A DNA stretch of 64,000 nucleotides, from contig OY744604.1 of the NCBI GenBank assembly GCA_963556255.1, positions 95,737,980 to 95,801,979 of the forward strand, in the 5' to 3' direction. Below, one piece after another: positions 34,955-46,369 of this stretch. Made by a program: the position numbers and the translations under genes. The number at the start of each line of letters is the position of its first letter. Positions within the stretch are counted from its first letter, which is position 1. The DNA comes from Allolobophora icterica. Its lineage: Eukaryota; Annelida; Clitellata; Crassiclitellata; Lumbricidae. The notes under the pieces are model-generated. The model made no database searches. It saw nothing but the letters and a program-made list of their open reading frames with translations, and was not told the origin of the DNA.

Positions 34955-35095
34955 AATACTATGACTCACTCTACCTTGTTTCTTGCAAACTTAAAAACTA
35001 CTCTCTTTAGCCGTGGTTGGACTAGGAGCGCTCCTGAGTAGATAACCTTGAAGGGGCGCTATATAAAAGCTCATTAATAATAATAATAATAATAA
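34955..35095 (+). mobile_element. LINE B 3'-end fragment, about 140 bp
   Basis: ATGACTCACTCTACCTTGTT...GCGCTATATAAAAGCTCATT with (TAA)n is nearly identical to 29470-29600. It is an extremely 5'-truncated insertion. Confidence 0.85.
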
Positions 35096-35630
35096 TGAGA
35101 ATAGGCCTACTTCTAAACTCTGTTGAAAGGATAAGTGGTAATTTAAAAACCAGACCAATTTTAAGATTAATTTTAAAAAGAGGACCAAACTAAGTGGTGA
35201 AAGGCTGTGGTAGTGATGCTGATAGTTTGTGATTAAATTTTATTCTATGTCATTAATTCGTTTAGATACCTATAGCCTACATATAGCGTATAGGGCCTAT
35301 ATATCATGATTATGAAGGCAGTATAGCAAAAATATGCTTTAAAGTATACTGTTTAGTAGATAAATGCGATTCCGCCTCCTTTTCTGCAATTCTTTTTAGT
35401 GTTTATAGCGTATACCTCTAAGAGTGATGCCGCCCCTAACGATCAACGGAAGTCACCAAAGTGACGGATGCTTTCTTTCCTTCCTTTTCTTTCTTTCTTT
35501 CTCCCCTAATTTTTCATTTTTTTTATCCAAAATTCACCTTTTATATTTTTCTTCAGCCCTATTTTGCCACCCCTGCAAAAGTGCCGCCCGGGGCGACTCG
35601 CCCCCTCTTCCCCCCTTCGGTACGCCACTG

Positions 35631-36190
35631 TACATCGTTAACTAAAACAGAACGTATTAAACTGAGCATTATAATTTACCCAATGGAGTTAAACCCAATA
35701 CAGTGATGGGGCATTTCAGAACTCCGGTTCCGTTACCAATTTCATGGTCCATCTCCATCTAGTCCAGCGGCATAGCTCCGATATATGTAGTGATTGTGCA
35801 TCTTGTGATACAAGCATAAAATTTGGCACAGACATCATACATAGTATTATTAAGAGATATAGATATTGGGCACCGCTGAAATATTGTTTCTTTGGCGGGA
35901 AAAAATGGCGGGAAAAAATTAAATATGAATTTTTCATAATTTTTGGGAAAGCGGTCTGCAAATAAGATTTAGGACCGTTTTGCTTAATTTGTTTCCAATG
36001 TAGATTTTGGTCTCCCTTTGGATTTTTAATAAATTACTCGATTTGTATTAATATTATTAAAATATTACAGTTTAAATTACTATTGTTGTTGCAGCACAAC
36101 TAATAATGCCTATACGGGTCAATATATGGCTGAACTCCAAAAAATTGATATAAAAGGTTTCTCAGTAGATTTTGTTACCATTTGGTTTGC
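35631..36190. other. Intergenic, nothing recognised
   Basis: AT-rich; no coding, RNA or repeat feature that I can support. Confidence 0.5.
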
Positions 36191-36199
36191 TTATTAACA

Positions 36200-36630
36200 G
36201 AGTAAAAGTCTACTCTACCTGAACGAGGCTGTCGGAAGCTTGAATCAAAGGACTTTCGTAGATTTAGGACAGCTGCTTTCAGAGTTTCATGTCCGGAGGA
36301 GTTTCGCGACCTCTTCCATGACGAGTCTAACTGGCCTGAAGGTGTGGACTTAAGAGACTGGATCTTCTACCCTAGAAATGGTTCCAAAAAGTTATTGCGC
36401 TTGGCTGGACGCCTGTGTTAATGTGGTGTTCTATAATCTGAGAGCTATGAACTAAGAACGTAGTCTTTGGCAGAAATCTGTAACGATCCGAGTACTTATA
36501 TCATTGATGTTCAAGAACACTTGTTAACCCCCGAGAACTTGCATATCCTTAATGAATTTCTTGCGTATGGTGTCTCTGCCATGGCAAACAAACTATCTTC
36601 AGTTATTTATGTTGACAGGCCTTTCGGTGG
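36200..36630 (+). pseudogene. LINE N-terminal/endonuclease fragment interrupted by the gypsy element (left part)
   Basis: 36200-36420 encodes AAFRVSCPEEFRDLF and SNWPEGVDLRDW, resembling the end of a LINE gag-like region. After a break, 36467-36630 encodes IIDVQEHLLTPENLHILN and VDRPFG, the start of an APE-type endonuclease. The reading frame resumes at 41391 with GGIAFLWLR, directly across the gypsy insertion. The LINE is on the plus strand and of a clade different from LINE A. Confidence 0.65.
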
Positions 36631-36818
36631 TGAAGCGTTGTGTCTTTCAACACAACATTAAACAAACACTTGTTTTAGAGAGTTTTAGATCTAATAATCT
36701 TTACACAAAGATCCGCCAGATTCTTCTCATTTACTCTTCCACCATGCTCTTGCCTTTTATAGGGATCCTTTATAATTTTAATGTCCAGACTAAGGATCCC
36801 TGTTTAGATACCGTTACA
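36631..36818 (-). repeat. 3' LTR of the gypsy element
   Basis: 188 bp, matching 41204-41390 except for a small difference (TATAATTTTAATG against TATATTATAATG). GGTGG at 36626-36630 is the target duplication. Confidence 0.95.
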
Positions 36819-36831
36819 CCCCCCTTATTTT
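36819..36831 (-). other. Polypurine tract
   Basis: On the minus strand AAAATAAGGGGGG abuts the 3' LTR, the expected plus-strand DNA primer of an LTR retroelement. Confidence 0.85.
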
Positions 36832-36982
36832 AAATTGTACTGTCCCTAGACATGTTTATGTGAGAATCTGCATATAGAAATTGACATATGCATATATGGC
36901 CAATATGTGTAGCTTAGTGTTCCCCATATTGTTTGCTAAAAAAAAACTTAAACCTAACACAGAGCAGGGTTAGTGATATTCC

Positions 36983-39900
36983 TTATGTCTCATAGTCTTT
37001 TAGGTAAGCTGGTTTTCTGATGACTCGGCCACTTGCAGAGCAACCAGCAGGTGGCACTGGCGTCGCTGAGACTGACGATGTCACCATCCTGTCTGAGTGG
37101 CTGACAGGTTGGTGCTGCTCTGTTGAGGTTTCCTCTTCCTTGTTCATGAGTGTGCTGCCTGAAGGCACTGGCACCGTCTCTGATGCTGATTCTGGGATTT
37201 CTCTTTCTGCAATGACTGGACTTGCATCTTCCTCCTCTGCCAAGTCTGCTTTGCCCTGTTTTCGAACCCTGATGTGGTTTCTGTTTCGACGAAAACGTTT
37301 TCCATCATCTGTCAGCAGTTCGTATGATCGGATACCCACTTGTTGTATTATGGTGGCTGGCGTCCATGTGTTGTGTTCCTTGTTGAGAAGAACATCTACT
37401 GGTTCCCCAGCGTCTAGACCACGCAACTCCTTTGTGCCTCTGTCATAATATTTTTTCTGTCGCCGTTTCCTCGCTTTCAGCTGCTCCGTGACTTGCTCCG
37501 TGACTTGGGGCTTAAGGAGTTTGTCTGAAAGAGGCAAGAGTGTCCTTGTCCTTCGACCAAGGAGTCTTTGCGCTGGCGAACTCTGAAGGCCTTCTGTTGG
37601 TGTATTGCGCCAATCCAAAAGAGCAAGATATGGGTCTGAGTTGCTTTCAGCTGCTTTCTTTAGAAGTCTCTTTGCAGTCTTTACAGCGCGTTCTCTGCTT
37701 TCCCATTTGACCGTGGGTAGTAAGGGGAGCTTGTCACATGAAGAAACTCGTAGTTCTTAGCAAATTGCTGAAATTCGTGTCCATTGAATGGGGGGCCATT
37801 GTCAGTAACTACTGTCTGTGGTATTCCATATCTGGCCATGGTAGCCTTGATTTTCCGGATGACATCAATACTTCTTTTCTCTTGAAGTCGATCGACCTCG
37901 AAGAAATTGGAGTAATAGTCAACACAGACGATGTAGGACCTCCCATCCAGTTCAAACAGATCACAAGCTATTGTTTTCCACGGTCGGTCAGGGATGTCAT
38001 ATGGGATCATCGGTTGTCGCTGTTGCTTGTCAGCAAATTTTGCACAGATAGCGCAATCAGATACTTGCGTTTCAATGTTCTGACACATCCCCGGCCAGAA
38101 TACTGCTTCTCTGGCACGTCTCAGACATCCTTGAATGCCAATGTGGCTTGAGTGAATTCGTTGCAGCATGTTTCCCCGAAGCCCTCGAGGCACAACTAGA
38201 CGATCACCCTTAAAAACAAGGCTCCCTTGAGTGGACAATTCATCCCTGAAGGGAAAATATGGTTGCAGTCTGTAGGGCACGTCCTCCTTTTTAGCTGGCC
38301 ACCCTTTTTCAATGACTTGTTTCAAGCTGATGGTGTCTTCATCTATTCCTGATGCTTGTCTAATTTTTTGCAAAGTTTCCTCTGAAACCGCAAGATAGCG
38401 AGTCATGTCGATGCCTTCCACCTCTTCTTCAATCAGTGATCGATCGATAGTGAACACTTCACTGTGATCCTCCTCACCAGGTGTGGAGTGTACCAGATAA
38501 GCGCGACTTAGTGTGTCTGCCAAGAACATTTGTGAACCTTTTTTGTACAACACTTGCAGATCAAACTTCTGTAGGCGAAGCATCATGCGCTGAAGTCGTT
38601 TTGGTGCACTCAGTAAACTTTTTTTCATTATGGCTTCCAGAGGTTTGTGATCAGATTCTACTGTCACCTTTCTACCAAGTACATACGGTTCAAACTTTTC
38701 CATTCCAAAAACAATTGACAGTAACTCCCGTTCTATTTGTGCATAGTTCGTTTCTGCTGCGGTCAATGAACGCGAGGCATATGCAACTGGTTGACCTTCT
38801 TGCATGAGACAGGCTCCTAAACCCTTTTCCGAGGCATCACACTGTAGACTAGTCTCTGCCCTGACATCAAAGAATCGTAGCACTGGAGCATCACAAAGGA
38901 TCTGCTTTATTGTGTTCAAACACTGTCCATGTATCTGCTCTTCCCACACAAACTCATTGTCTTTCTGCAGTAACTCTCGTAGTGGTGCAACTACAGTCGA
39001 CAGGCATGGTGCAAACTTTTGCAGAAAATTTGTCATGCCCAACAATCGCTGAACTCCTTGTTTGTCTGTTGGTCGTGGCAGATTTGAGATGGCTTCAACC
39101 TTGTCCGGGTCACATCTGAGGCCTTTGTCCGATATTAGGAAACCCATGTATCGTACTTCTGGTAGTCGGAGTCGGAGTTTATTTTTGTTCAGCTTTATTC
39201 CACGCTCTTGACACCTCTGTAGCAATTCTTTCAGCTTTCTGCCATGGTCCATAAGAGCTTCTTCCCTTGTGTCTCCAATCCCATAAACTAGGATATCATC
39301 TGCCACAGCCTTGACACCCTCCAGTCTTTCAAGATTTTCATCTAGATGTCGCTGGAATTCCTCCGGAGCTGGGGCAAGTCCAAACGGCATACGAAGCCAT
39401 CTATAACGGCCCCAAGGCGTACCAAAAGTAGTAAGGACTGAGCTGCTTTCATCCAATTTGACATACCAGTATCCATTTTGCGTATCCAATAGAGAGAAGA
39501 CTTTGGCACGGGAGAGGTCTGGCAAAATGTCTTCTATTGTTGCTAATGGGTAGTGGTTTCTCTTGAGAGCTTTATTAAGAGGCTTTGGATCTAAACAGAG
39601 TCTGATTTTGCCATTGCTTTTATTTACTGCCACCATGGAGGAGATCCAATCAGTTGGAGTAGATACAGGCGTGATGATCTTTCTTGCAACTAAATTCTCT
39701 ATTTCAGCCTTCAGTTTGGCTTTCATAGCCAAAGGCACTTTGCGGACCGGTAGCCTTACAGGGGAAATGGTATTGTCAACTTCTAGATGCAGCTTTCCTT
39801 CAAATGTACCATCACCTTGAAACACATCTGGAAACTGAGTTAGTATTGTATCCAAGGTCATATTTTTACTCACCTCCTTTTCTTCGACTGAGGCAATGTT

Positions 39901-41100
39901 CTCTGACCGCACAGTTACCAGATCCAGTTCCTGCACTGCCCGGGCACCAAGTATTGGATTGCAGTTACTGTCCACCACCATTAGTTCGATCATGTGTGTT
40001 TTATGATTCTTTGGGTTTGTCAGCTGAAGTCTGCATTTCCCACAAGGCGTCATCATCGACTTGTTGTACATGACCAATTGTGTGTTGGTTGCCTGAAGCC
40101 TCTTAAGTTTGTAGTCTCTGGCCACTCTCTCATAGATTTTCTGTGGAAGAACATTCACAGTTGCACCACAGTCCAGTTGAAAACGAACAGGTGTATCACC
40201 AATGATAAACCTGGCAAACAGTCTCTTGGCGGCCGGCTCAATGACTGAGACGGTTTCTACAACCATGACCGACTCGGTATCATTGCATGGCTCCATTGAA
40301 TGTTCAAGTAAATGTATTGATTTTTTCTTGTTCTTATCTGGACATCTAACTGCGAAATGGTTGGGGCCCTGGCACAGCATGCAGCGCTTGCCCCAAGCCG
40401 GACACCTTTCTTTAAGCATCACATGTTGTTTACCACAAAACTTGCACTGAGCTTCCCGTGTTTTGGCAACTGGACTTCTGCTGGAAGTGGTCTTGACTGC
40501 ATGGACTTCTTCATGCTTCAAAGTCTTCATCTGGTGACTTGTAGTTTCTGCAGCACGGCAGATGTCTATGCATTTCTTAAGTGTGAGATTTGATTCTTGG
40601 AGGAGACGTTTCCTCGCAGTGCCATCTTGGATGCCAATCACCATTCTATCGCGTATGAGACTGTCCTCCAACACACTATAGTTACATGTTTTAGACAGAC
40701 GTCGGAGAGCTGTGACGTATGCTTCAATACGCTCTCCCGGTTCTTGTTCCCGCTGATTGAATATATACCGTTCATATGTTTCGTTTGTGGCACCGACGCA
40801 ATGGTCTTCAAATTTCTGTAACACTACAGTTGGATCATCCTTTTCTTGATCGTCCTCGAACACAAACGTATCATAGATGTTCAATGCATCGGCACCGATG
40901 CACGTGAGAAACGTTGCCACACGCGTAGCTTTGGGTTGCGCATTCAGATGCGACGCTATTTCGTAATTCTCCCACGCTCTTTTAAATCGCTTCCAATTGA
41001 CGGATAAGTTCCCATGAACATCCAACTTCGGTGGAATAGGTAGCGTGGCAGAAAAATACTGCATAGACATCTTGGAAGTCATTCCTTCGTTGTCCGACAT
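36983..41100 (-). pseudogene. Gypsy gag-pol polyprotein, one frameshift in the integrase
   Basis: The frame opens at 41100, about 100 bp inside the 5' LTR, and runs 1139 codons to 37681. Domains in order are: gag; a zinc knuckle (CMLCQGPNHFAVRC); a protease core with LDCGATVNVLP; RT (VADDILVYG); RNase H (CDASEKGLG, ESDHKPLEAI); then integrase with its His-His-Cys-Cys finger, TDNGPPF and a PRSNGKAEN block. A short frameshift near 37680 ends the frame. The rest (36983-37665) continues in another phase with the integrase C-terminal domain and an acidic Ser/Glu-rich tail. With only one lesion and near-identical LTRs, the copy looks recently active. Gag and pol share one frame, with no envelope gene. 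Confidence 0.93.
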
Positions 41101-41190
41101 TTTGTTTATTCAGGTCAGCGTTGCTTAAACAAAAGTCAAGAAGCAGATAACCGATACTCACAGCACAGTTCTTGAGAGGTTAATGTTTTA

Positions 41191-41203
41191 ACTTCTGACA
41201 CCA
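41191..41203 (-). other. Primer binding site, tRNA-Leu type
   Basis: On the minus strand TGGTGTCAGAAGT directly follows the 5' LTR. As I recall them, metazoan tRNA-Leu(CAG) 3' ends plus CCA are complementary over these 13 bases. The match then stops. Confidence 0.7.
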
Positions 41204-41390
41204 TGAAGCGTTGTGTCTTTCAACACAACATTAAACAAACACTTGTTTTAGAGAGTTTTAGATCTAATAATCTTTACACAAAGATCCGCCAGATTCTTCT
41301 CATTTACTCTTCCACCATGCTCTTGCCTTTTATAGGGATCCTTTATATTATAATGTCCAGACTAAGGATCCCTGTTTAGATACCGTTACA
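41204..41390 (-). repeat. 5' LTR of the gypsy element
   Basis: 187 bp, bounded by the target duplication GGTGG at 41391-41395. Promoter elements were not identified with confidence. Confidence 0.95.
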
Positions 41391-41690
41391 GGTGGTATAG
41401 CCTTCTTATGGCTTAGAGACACTACGGATAGGGTGCGAATTCTTGGTCGCGATTCAGAGAGTCGGGCTTTAGGTTTGTCGTTACAAATTGATGAGTGTTG
41501 TTGTGTTGAACTGTTCAGTGTATATTTCCCTATCTCTGGTCCAAAGATGATTATACTAGTGATTTAGGCCGTTGTCTGGGCTATATTGAGACTGTCATTA
41601 ATCCGGGGGATGATAATTGCGGGTGACATGAATTTTGTCTGTAAAAATAACCACATCGGCTTTAACATTGTGTAGTGATGTTTTTCGAAG
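41391..41690 (+). pseudogene. LINE endonuclease fragment interrupted by the gypsy element (right part)
   Basis: It continues the frame left at 36630: GIAFLWLRDTT, DSESRALGLSLQI and CVELFSVYFPISG, then after breaks LGYIETVINPGDD and DMNFVC with the catalytic GDMN-like block. It decays after about 41690. Confidence 0.65.
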
Positions 41691-41763
41691 TTTTTTTTGT
41701 GTCATTGTGATGATTTGCGCAGTTCTTCTGACAAAGTTACCTATTTCAATAGTGGCCTTAATA

Positions 41764-42120
41764 CAAACTATTCCAAAGTCTGTTTTAGTTTCAGGCAAAT
41801 CCTAAAGGCGTGCACCTATATCAACATGAAACAAGAAATTATGTAATTTTTCCCGGCTGTCAAATACGTCAGTGGTCCTTGCAGTTATTGCAAGTTACTT
41901 TCATTGTTTTGTGCGAATGTTTCCTGCAAACCGGCTTCTTGAACACTTCACAGCACTGCTTTACTCTGTTAGCATTCTGCTTCGACTGTTTATAGCCCTT
42001 CCCCATACCCAACCATATCGGTTCACGTTGTGATGTTGCATCAGTGATTTTCACACTGAAAAAGCGTATTATTATTTATTATGATCACTTCCGGTTTTCG
42101 AAAGACAAATAACTAAGCAA
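41764..42120 (-). repeat. 0.36-kb direct repeat, left copy, with cysteine-rich frame
   Basis: Nearly identical to 42393-42751 (two substitutions noticed). The minus strand (41869-42054) encodes 61 codons ending in KPVCRKHSHKTMKVTCNNCK, a Cys/His pattern like the C-terminal finger of piggyBac-family transposases. That assignment is tentative. Confidence 0.7.
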
Positions 42121-42392
42121 TTTCGTGTTTGGTTTCAAATATCATATCATGCAATACAGCATTTGATTCAGCATTCATTTCTGACAAGAATGGTATATTT
42201 AGTTGTAAAATATATGAATGCATCTCGAAAATATATATTTTTTAACAAAGGCACCGGTCCATTTAACGATATCTGATATTATCCCACACAATTTGTACTC
42301 TTTGGATAAAAAAATATAAATGATGTGGGTTTTGAAAATGAACTATGTATCCAAGAATATTCTAAATATGATGAGGCTTAATTTTCAACAAT

Positions 42393-42751
42393 ACAAACTA
42401 TTCCAAAGTCTGTTTTAGTTTCAGGCAAATCCTAAAGGCGTGCACCTATATCAACATGAAACAAGAAATTATGTAATTTTTCCCGGCTGTCAAATACGTC
42501 AGTGGACCTTGCAGTTATTGCAAGTTACTTTCGTTGTTTTGTGCGAATGTTTCCTGCAAACCGGCTTCTTGAACACTTCACAGCACTGCTTTACTCTGTT
42601 AGCATTCTGCTTCGACTGTTTATAGCCCTTCCCCATACCCAACCATATCGGTTCACGTTGTGATGTTGCATCAGTGATTTTCACACTGAAAAAGCGTATT
42701 ATTATTTATTATGATCACTTCCGGTTTTCGAAAGACAAATAACTAAGCAAG
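42393..42751 (-). repeat. 0.36-kb direct repeat, right copy
   Basis: Second copy, 272 bp after the first. The same 61-codon minus-strand frame (42499-42684) is retained, with Met to Thr and Asp to Val changes. The spacer 42121-42392 is AT-rich with no similarity seen. The outer edges show no TG...CA ends, so it is not obviously an LTR pair. Confidence 0.7.
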
Positions 42752-43069
42752 CAAATATAGCCCTACATTCCCTCTGAGGAATGGCATAGCTGTTTCTCTT
42801 CCAGAAAGAATAATGAATAATCATTGAATACCTTTATAGTCGACAACAGCTAATAGCTGACGAGAGAAATTCCTGATTCCAAAACGTGGTGCCTAGGCTA
42901 TATCGGGTATGACTTCTTTATGGCGTGGGATATCATCACGACTTTTACCTCAAAATATGTGCAAATGGACCCCTAAATGTTAAAATTATATTCCATGTGG
43001 TAAGACAAATTTTGCAGAAAAACGTATGGGGGTGTAACCACCCCCCTTGGTAGTCCGAGGGTTAAATAA
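42752..43069. other. Intergenic, nothing recognised
   Basis: No coding, RNA or element signature seen. Confidence 0.5.
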
Positions 43070-43290
43070 TTTGAAAACACGATGTTTTCTTTGATATGAG
43101 ATCTGAACGAAACGTTGAATTACAACGGACAGGCGCTGGAACAGATAGCTGGTTTCCCTTGGGTCAAGCGCTTTGGCTCAGAAGACGTACAAGATCGGAG
43201 AAGAACGCCTGTCCCACGGCGTTAGCTGGTCCCAAGGTTTCAAAAGCCAATGGAACAAAATGATAGAATTGCATCAATTCGGTGTATTTA
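43070..43290 (-). pseudogene. LINE polyprotein C-terminal fragment
   Basis: The minus strand reads FVPLAFETLGPANAVGQAFF then, one frame over, DPRETSYLFQRLSVVIQRF. I recognise this combination from the extreme C-terminus of polyproteins of some non-LTR retrotransposons. One frameshift and no upstream domains. Confidence 0.55.
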
Positions 43291-43292
43291 GC

Positions 43293-43415
<123 letters not shown>

Positions 43416-43667
43416 AATAACAATCTGTTCTTTAATTAGGCGCCTGCAAACGCAGAAGTACAGTGAACATACATATAGTAGAAACGGCAGCCACGCAGGG
43501 CGCCTTAAATACATGTATAGTTTTGTATACAGTAGAAGCACATGATATCAGTTTTACAGGAATCGAATATAACTGTTTAAGCGGCAGCAACACGGCGCCA
43601 GTCATGGCCTACATTAATTTAACCACTGCCACCTAGCGAGTGGATGGCTGAATAAACCTTACGTACG

Positions 43668-43737
43668 GGAGTCTACCGGGTTCGATCTTGGTACGTTCAG
43701 CTCTTCACGCCACTGTGTTATCCATTACTCTACGGGC
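43668..43737 (-). repeat. tRNA-Arg-like sequence, probably a SINE head or tRNA pseudogene
   Basis: On the minus strand GGGCCCGTAGAGTAATGGAT resembles the acceptor/D-arm start of tRNA-Arg, with a B-box-like AGATCGAACCC about 35 bases on. The anticodon stem does not fold cleanly, so a functional tRNA is unlikely. Confidence 0.4.
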
Positions 43738-43969
43738 CCAGTTATTAGTTATTAATAATAATTTTACAATTTAATAATATATCACTCTTTTATTTGTAAT
43801 TTTTTTTATTTCTTAGCCATTCAGCGTTGTACGCACTTGTGCAAGTGCGTACGCATCGAGGCGCTTCTGATTGAAAGTGGCGTTAAAGGGAAAAAATTGT
43901 GCACTCTGTTTTCAGTCCGTTAGCTTATATTTTTATTAGTATTAACCCTCGTAAAGTCAACATTGCTTC

Positions 43970-45640
43970 AACGATTAAGGCGAACGCTGTTTTAGAAATA
44001 ACATGTGCATCACTCACTCTAGTGCCAATGTTGATGTCTTCTACAATTTTAGAAGTCTGTGGGTGGAGAAAAATTGATGTTAGATCGCTGAGTACTTATC
44101 TGAGACATTACATCAAGCTTCAGGATACGTACGTAGTCGCCATTTTAATTTACCGGTACTAAGCGCTCTTCAAACTGTCTGGTGTCACAGTGCCCTGAAT
44201 ACAGCCAAGTAGCGTAGCTTAACGAATTTCAAAGATAAAAGTTTTGCCTGACATTATGACTGCGATTTTGTGTAAAAATAAATGTAAGTGTACGCACTTT
44301 ATTATATGAACCTCATAGCCTATGCCTTGCTGATTTTGCAATCAACTTTTTTGCAACACAAGTGAATTTTGCATATTATCCACTGACAATTTAAAATTCA
44401 CTACATTCACGATGGTACAAGTTCACCTCGAGGTTCAGCCTATTATTGTTTACGGATAACAAAACGAATGTTTTTCAGCTATCTACAATTTTTCCACTAC
44501 GGGTCTATGAATTTAGAAAAAATTCACTTAGAGCCCGATACATTTTTAGGACATCTCTCACAAGGAATTTTCATTCAACGTCGGTTTTTTTTAGAAAATA
44601 GGTCAGAGCTTTGCAACGGAGTAACACATTGCAATTAAATCATTAATCGCAAACATGTCATTAAATGTTTTACTAGTCTAACGATAATGACGCTCAAATT
44701 ATGATAATTTGTTCAAAAGGATAACATTATTAATAATTAAATAGCAAACATGTCACTCAAAGTTTTTTCGGCTTAAATAAAATACTGATAATTTTCAGTG
44801 CTTTGCAATATGTTTATTTTCATATATATTAACGCTTTCCCTTGTATCTCACTTCCTGGTATGCTAGCATTGGTCACGAGTTTAGGTACCAATTCGGATA
44901 AGGAGGAGGAAATTGCATTGTGAAAACTTCACATAGGGCCTATGCGAATTTCATCGAATTATGTCTTAAGTTCAACTGTTTGATTTCATTCATCATCACT
45001 CCTTAAAAATATTTGCATCGCTTAAGGTAAGTTGTAGTTTATTCGAAGTATTCATTTAGTGGTTTGACAAATAAAGGCATGTATTTAATCAATAAAGTAC
45101 TTTGTACACTTATGGTTCAATTAGATATTTACTGCAGAAGATGTAATTTAGACATTAACTTGATTTTTTTTCTACCTGCTGGTTTTTTACGCAAGCGCTG
45201 GACCAACAGGTTCCTACACGTTTGAATTAGGATTCTTGTGAGCTCGAGATTAAATCGCTTAAATGAGCCACAATCGGGATTGCGAACTGACTCATCTTGA
45301 TGCACTCTCTAACACTTTAACGAAGTGAGTGTACTAAAAGCGATGATGATAGGCCTATAGAGAAACATCCTCTGGCGGCCTCACGCTGGTGTGATGCCTA
45401 GTAGGACGAGGGAGCCAGTTCAGCGTGAATCCATGCCTCATCTCCGTAGTTAACCTACATTACGGGTGGTTCAGCCCGAAGGCGCTCACTACGTCGTACT
45501 AATGGAGGTTTACTTCCTGCAACCATTTGCACGGGTTTGAATTCTGGAAGTTGATTTACCAGGATAGGATGAATGGCGTCACTCCGTGGTTACTAGATAT
45601 GAAACGGCTGTCGTCCTCGACTACGCACCAGGATTCTTCT
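43970..45640 (+). repeat. Orphan 5' cassette B of the Mab-21-like duplicon
   Basis: Aligns with 20470-22190 and includes the CTTAAG|GTAAGT site (45021-45032), but the E-box/TATA pair has decayed (CACGAGTTTAGG). Homology stops at TTTCATC followed by CAGTGGCGGCTC, a hAT-like end. No Mab-21 coding sequence follows. Confidence 0.7.
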
Positions 45641-46279
45641 TTATTTCACCAGCTGTCTTCACCGCGGTTTCATCCAGTGGCGGCTCTGCAGCCAGACACG
45701 CAGACGGTGGGCGTGGCATATGCCGGATGTTATCAGCGTCGTAATGTGATTGACGTTTTAGATCTGTGGTGCATCGCAGGCTGCACGTTCACCAAAACAA
45801 TTTGGAGCGTAATTGCGATCTGTATCTCTCCTCATCCACGAGTCCACGATATACATACATAGTTAAACACATCATATGAAACGTACATGCATATGTTAAT
45901 ACATTACACAAATTGTCCTGACTCCTAGATATATACTCATATATAAATATAATTATGTCTATTATATATATGTATATGTGCATAAATTTATATCTACATA
46001 TATATGCATAAATAATAATCATCATCATTAACCGTGGGCTCAACGAACGTAGTTGTCCGATGCAGTTTTCACTGTTTTTTCCACTCTAGTCTGTCCAATG
46101 GAGATGTATCAACCATGAATAATAAAATCATCTATTATAGCGACTACCGACCGATGTCTTAAAAATTATGACAGTGCGTGACGCTATAGAAGTTCTTAGA
46201 TTTGAATAATTTATTAACAAACACAAATGCACATGTTGTGGATCTATGTATAATTGTATATTTGTGTTTATATTTAAAA
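45641..46279. other. Intergenic, AT-rich
   Basis: Contains ATATAT/CATA-rich simple sequence at 45950-46025. A hAT-like left end (CAGTGGCGGCTC, about 45674) has no right partner that I could find. Confidence 0.45.
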
Positions 46280-46356
46280 ATATATTTCGCAATCGTGAAC
46301 TCCAAATTTCTAAATCGCTACTATAAAGACATTTGGAGTTTACGATTACGATATAT
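46280..46356. other. 77-nt near-perfect hairpin
   Basis: Arms at 46280-46307 and 46331-46356 pair at about 24 positions with a 2-nt bulge around a 23-nt loop. The size fits either a pre-miRNA or a tiny MITE. No expression evidence is possible here. Confidence 0.5.
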
Positions 46357-46369
46357 ATACCAACACAGA

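Larger units (their letters stand above)
32790..35630. mobile_element. hAT-like element with CAGTGGCG inverted ends and nested insertions
   Basis: The left end is CAGTGGCGCACGGAG...GCCGCCCGGGGCG. The right end is the inverse of CAGTGGCGTACCGAAGGGG...CGCCCCGGGCGGCAC. Both halves of the end structure match. The flanking 8-mers do not agree, so the target duplication has decayed or the ends come from different copies. The interior holds a LINE fragment, a tandem-repeat field and a LINE B 3' end. No transposase was found. Confidence 0.65.
36631..41390 (-). mobile_element. Ty3/gypsy LTR retrotransposon, structurally complete
   Basis: 4760 bp with near-identical LTRs of 188 and 187 bp (TG...CA), a 5-bp target duplication GGTGG on both sides, a primer binding site next to the 5' LTR, a polypurine tract next to the 3' LTR, and a single gag-pol frame broken once. 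LTR differences are confined to a few bases near 36768/41343, indicating a young insertion. Confidence 0.95.

Noticed and set aside
36983..41100. Domesticated gag-pol gene
   Set aside because: Near-identical LTRs with a 5-bp target duplication and the single frameshift show an ordinary recent retrotransposon insertion.
41764..42751. LTR pair of a miniature LTR element
   Set aside because: No TG...CA ends, primer site or polypurine tract at the repeat edges.
43829..43852. 11-bp stem hairpin GTACGCACTTG
   Set aside because: An isolated short palindrome of unknown context; expected by chance or as part of a decayed repeat.
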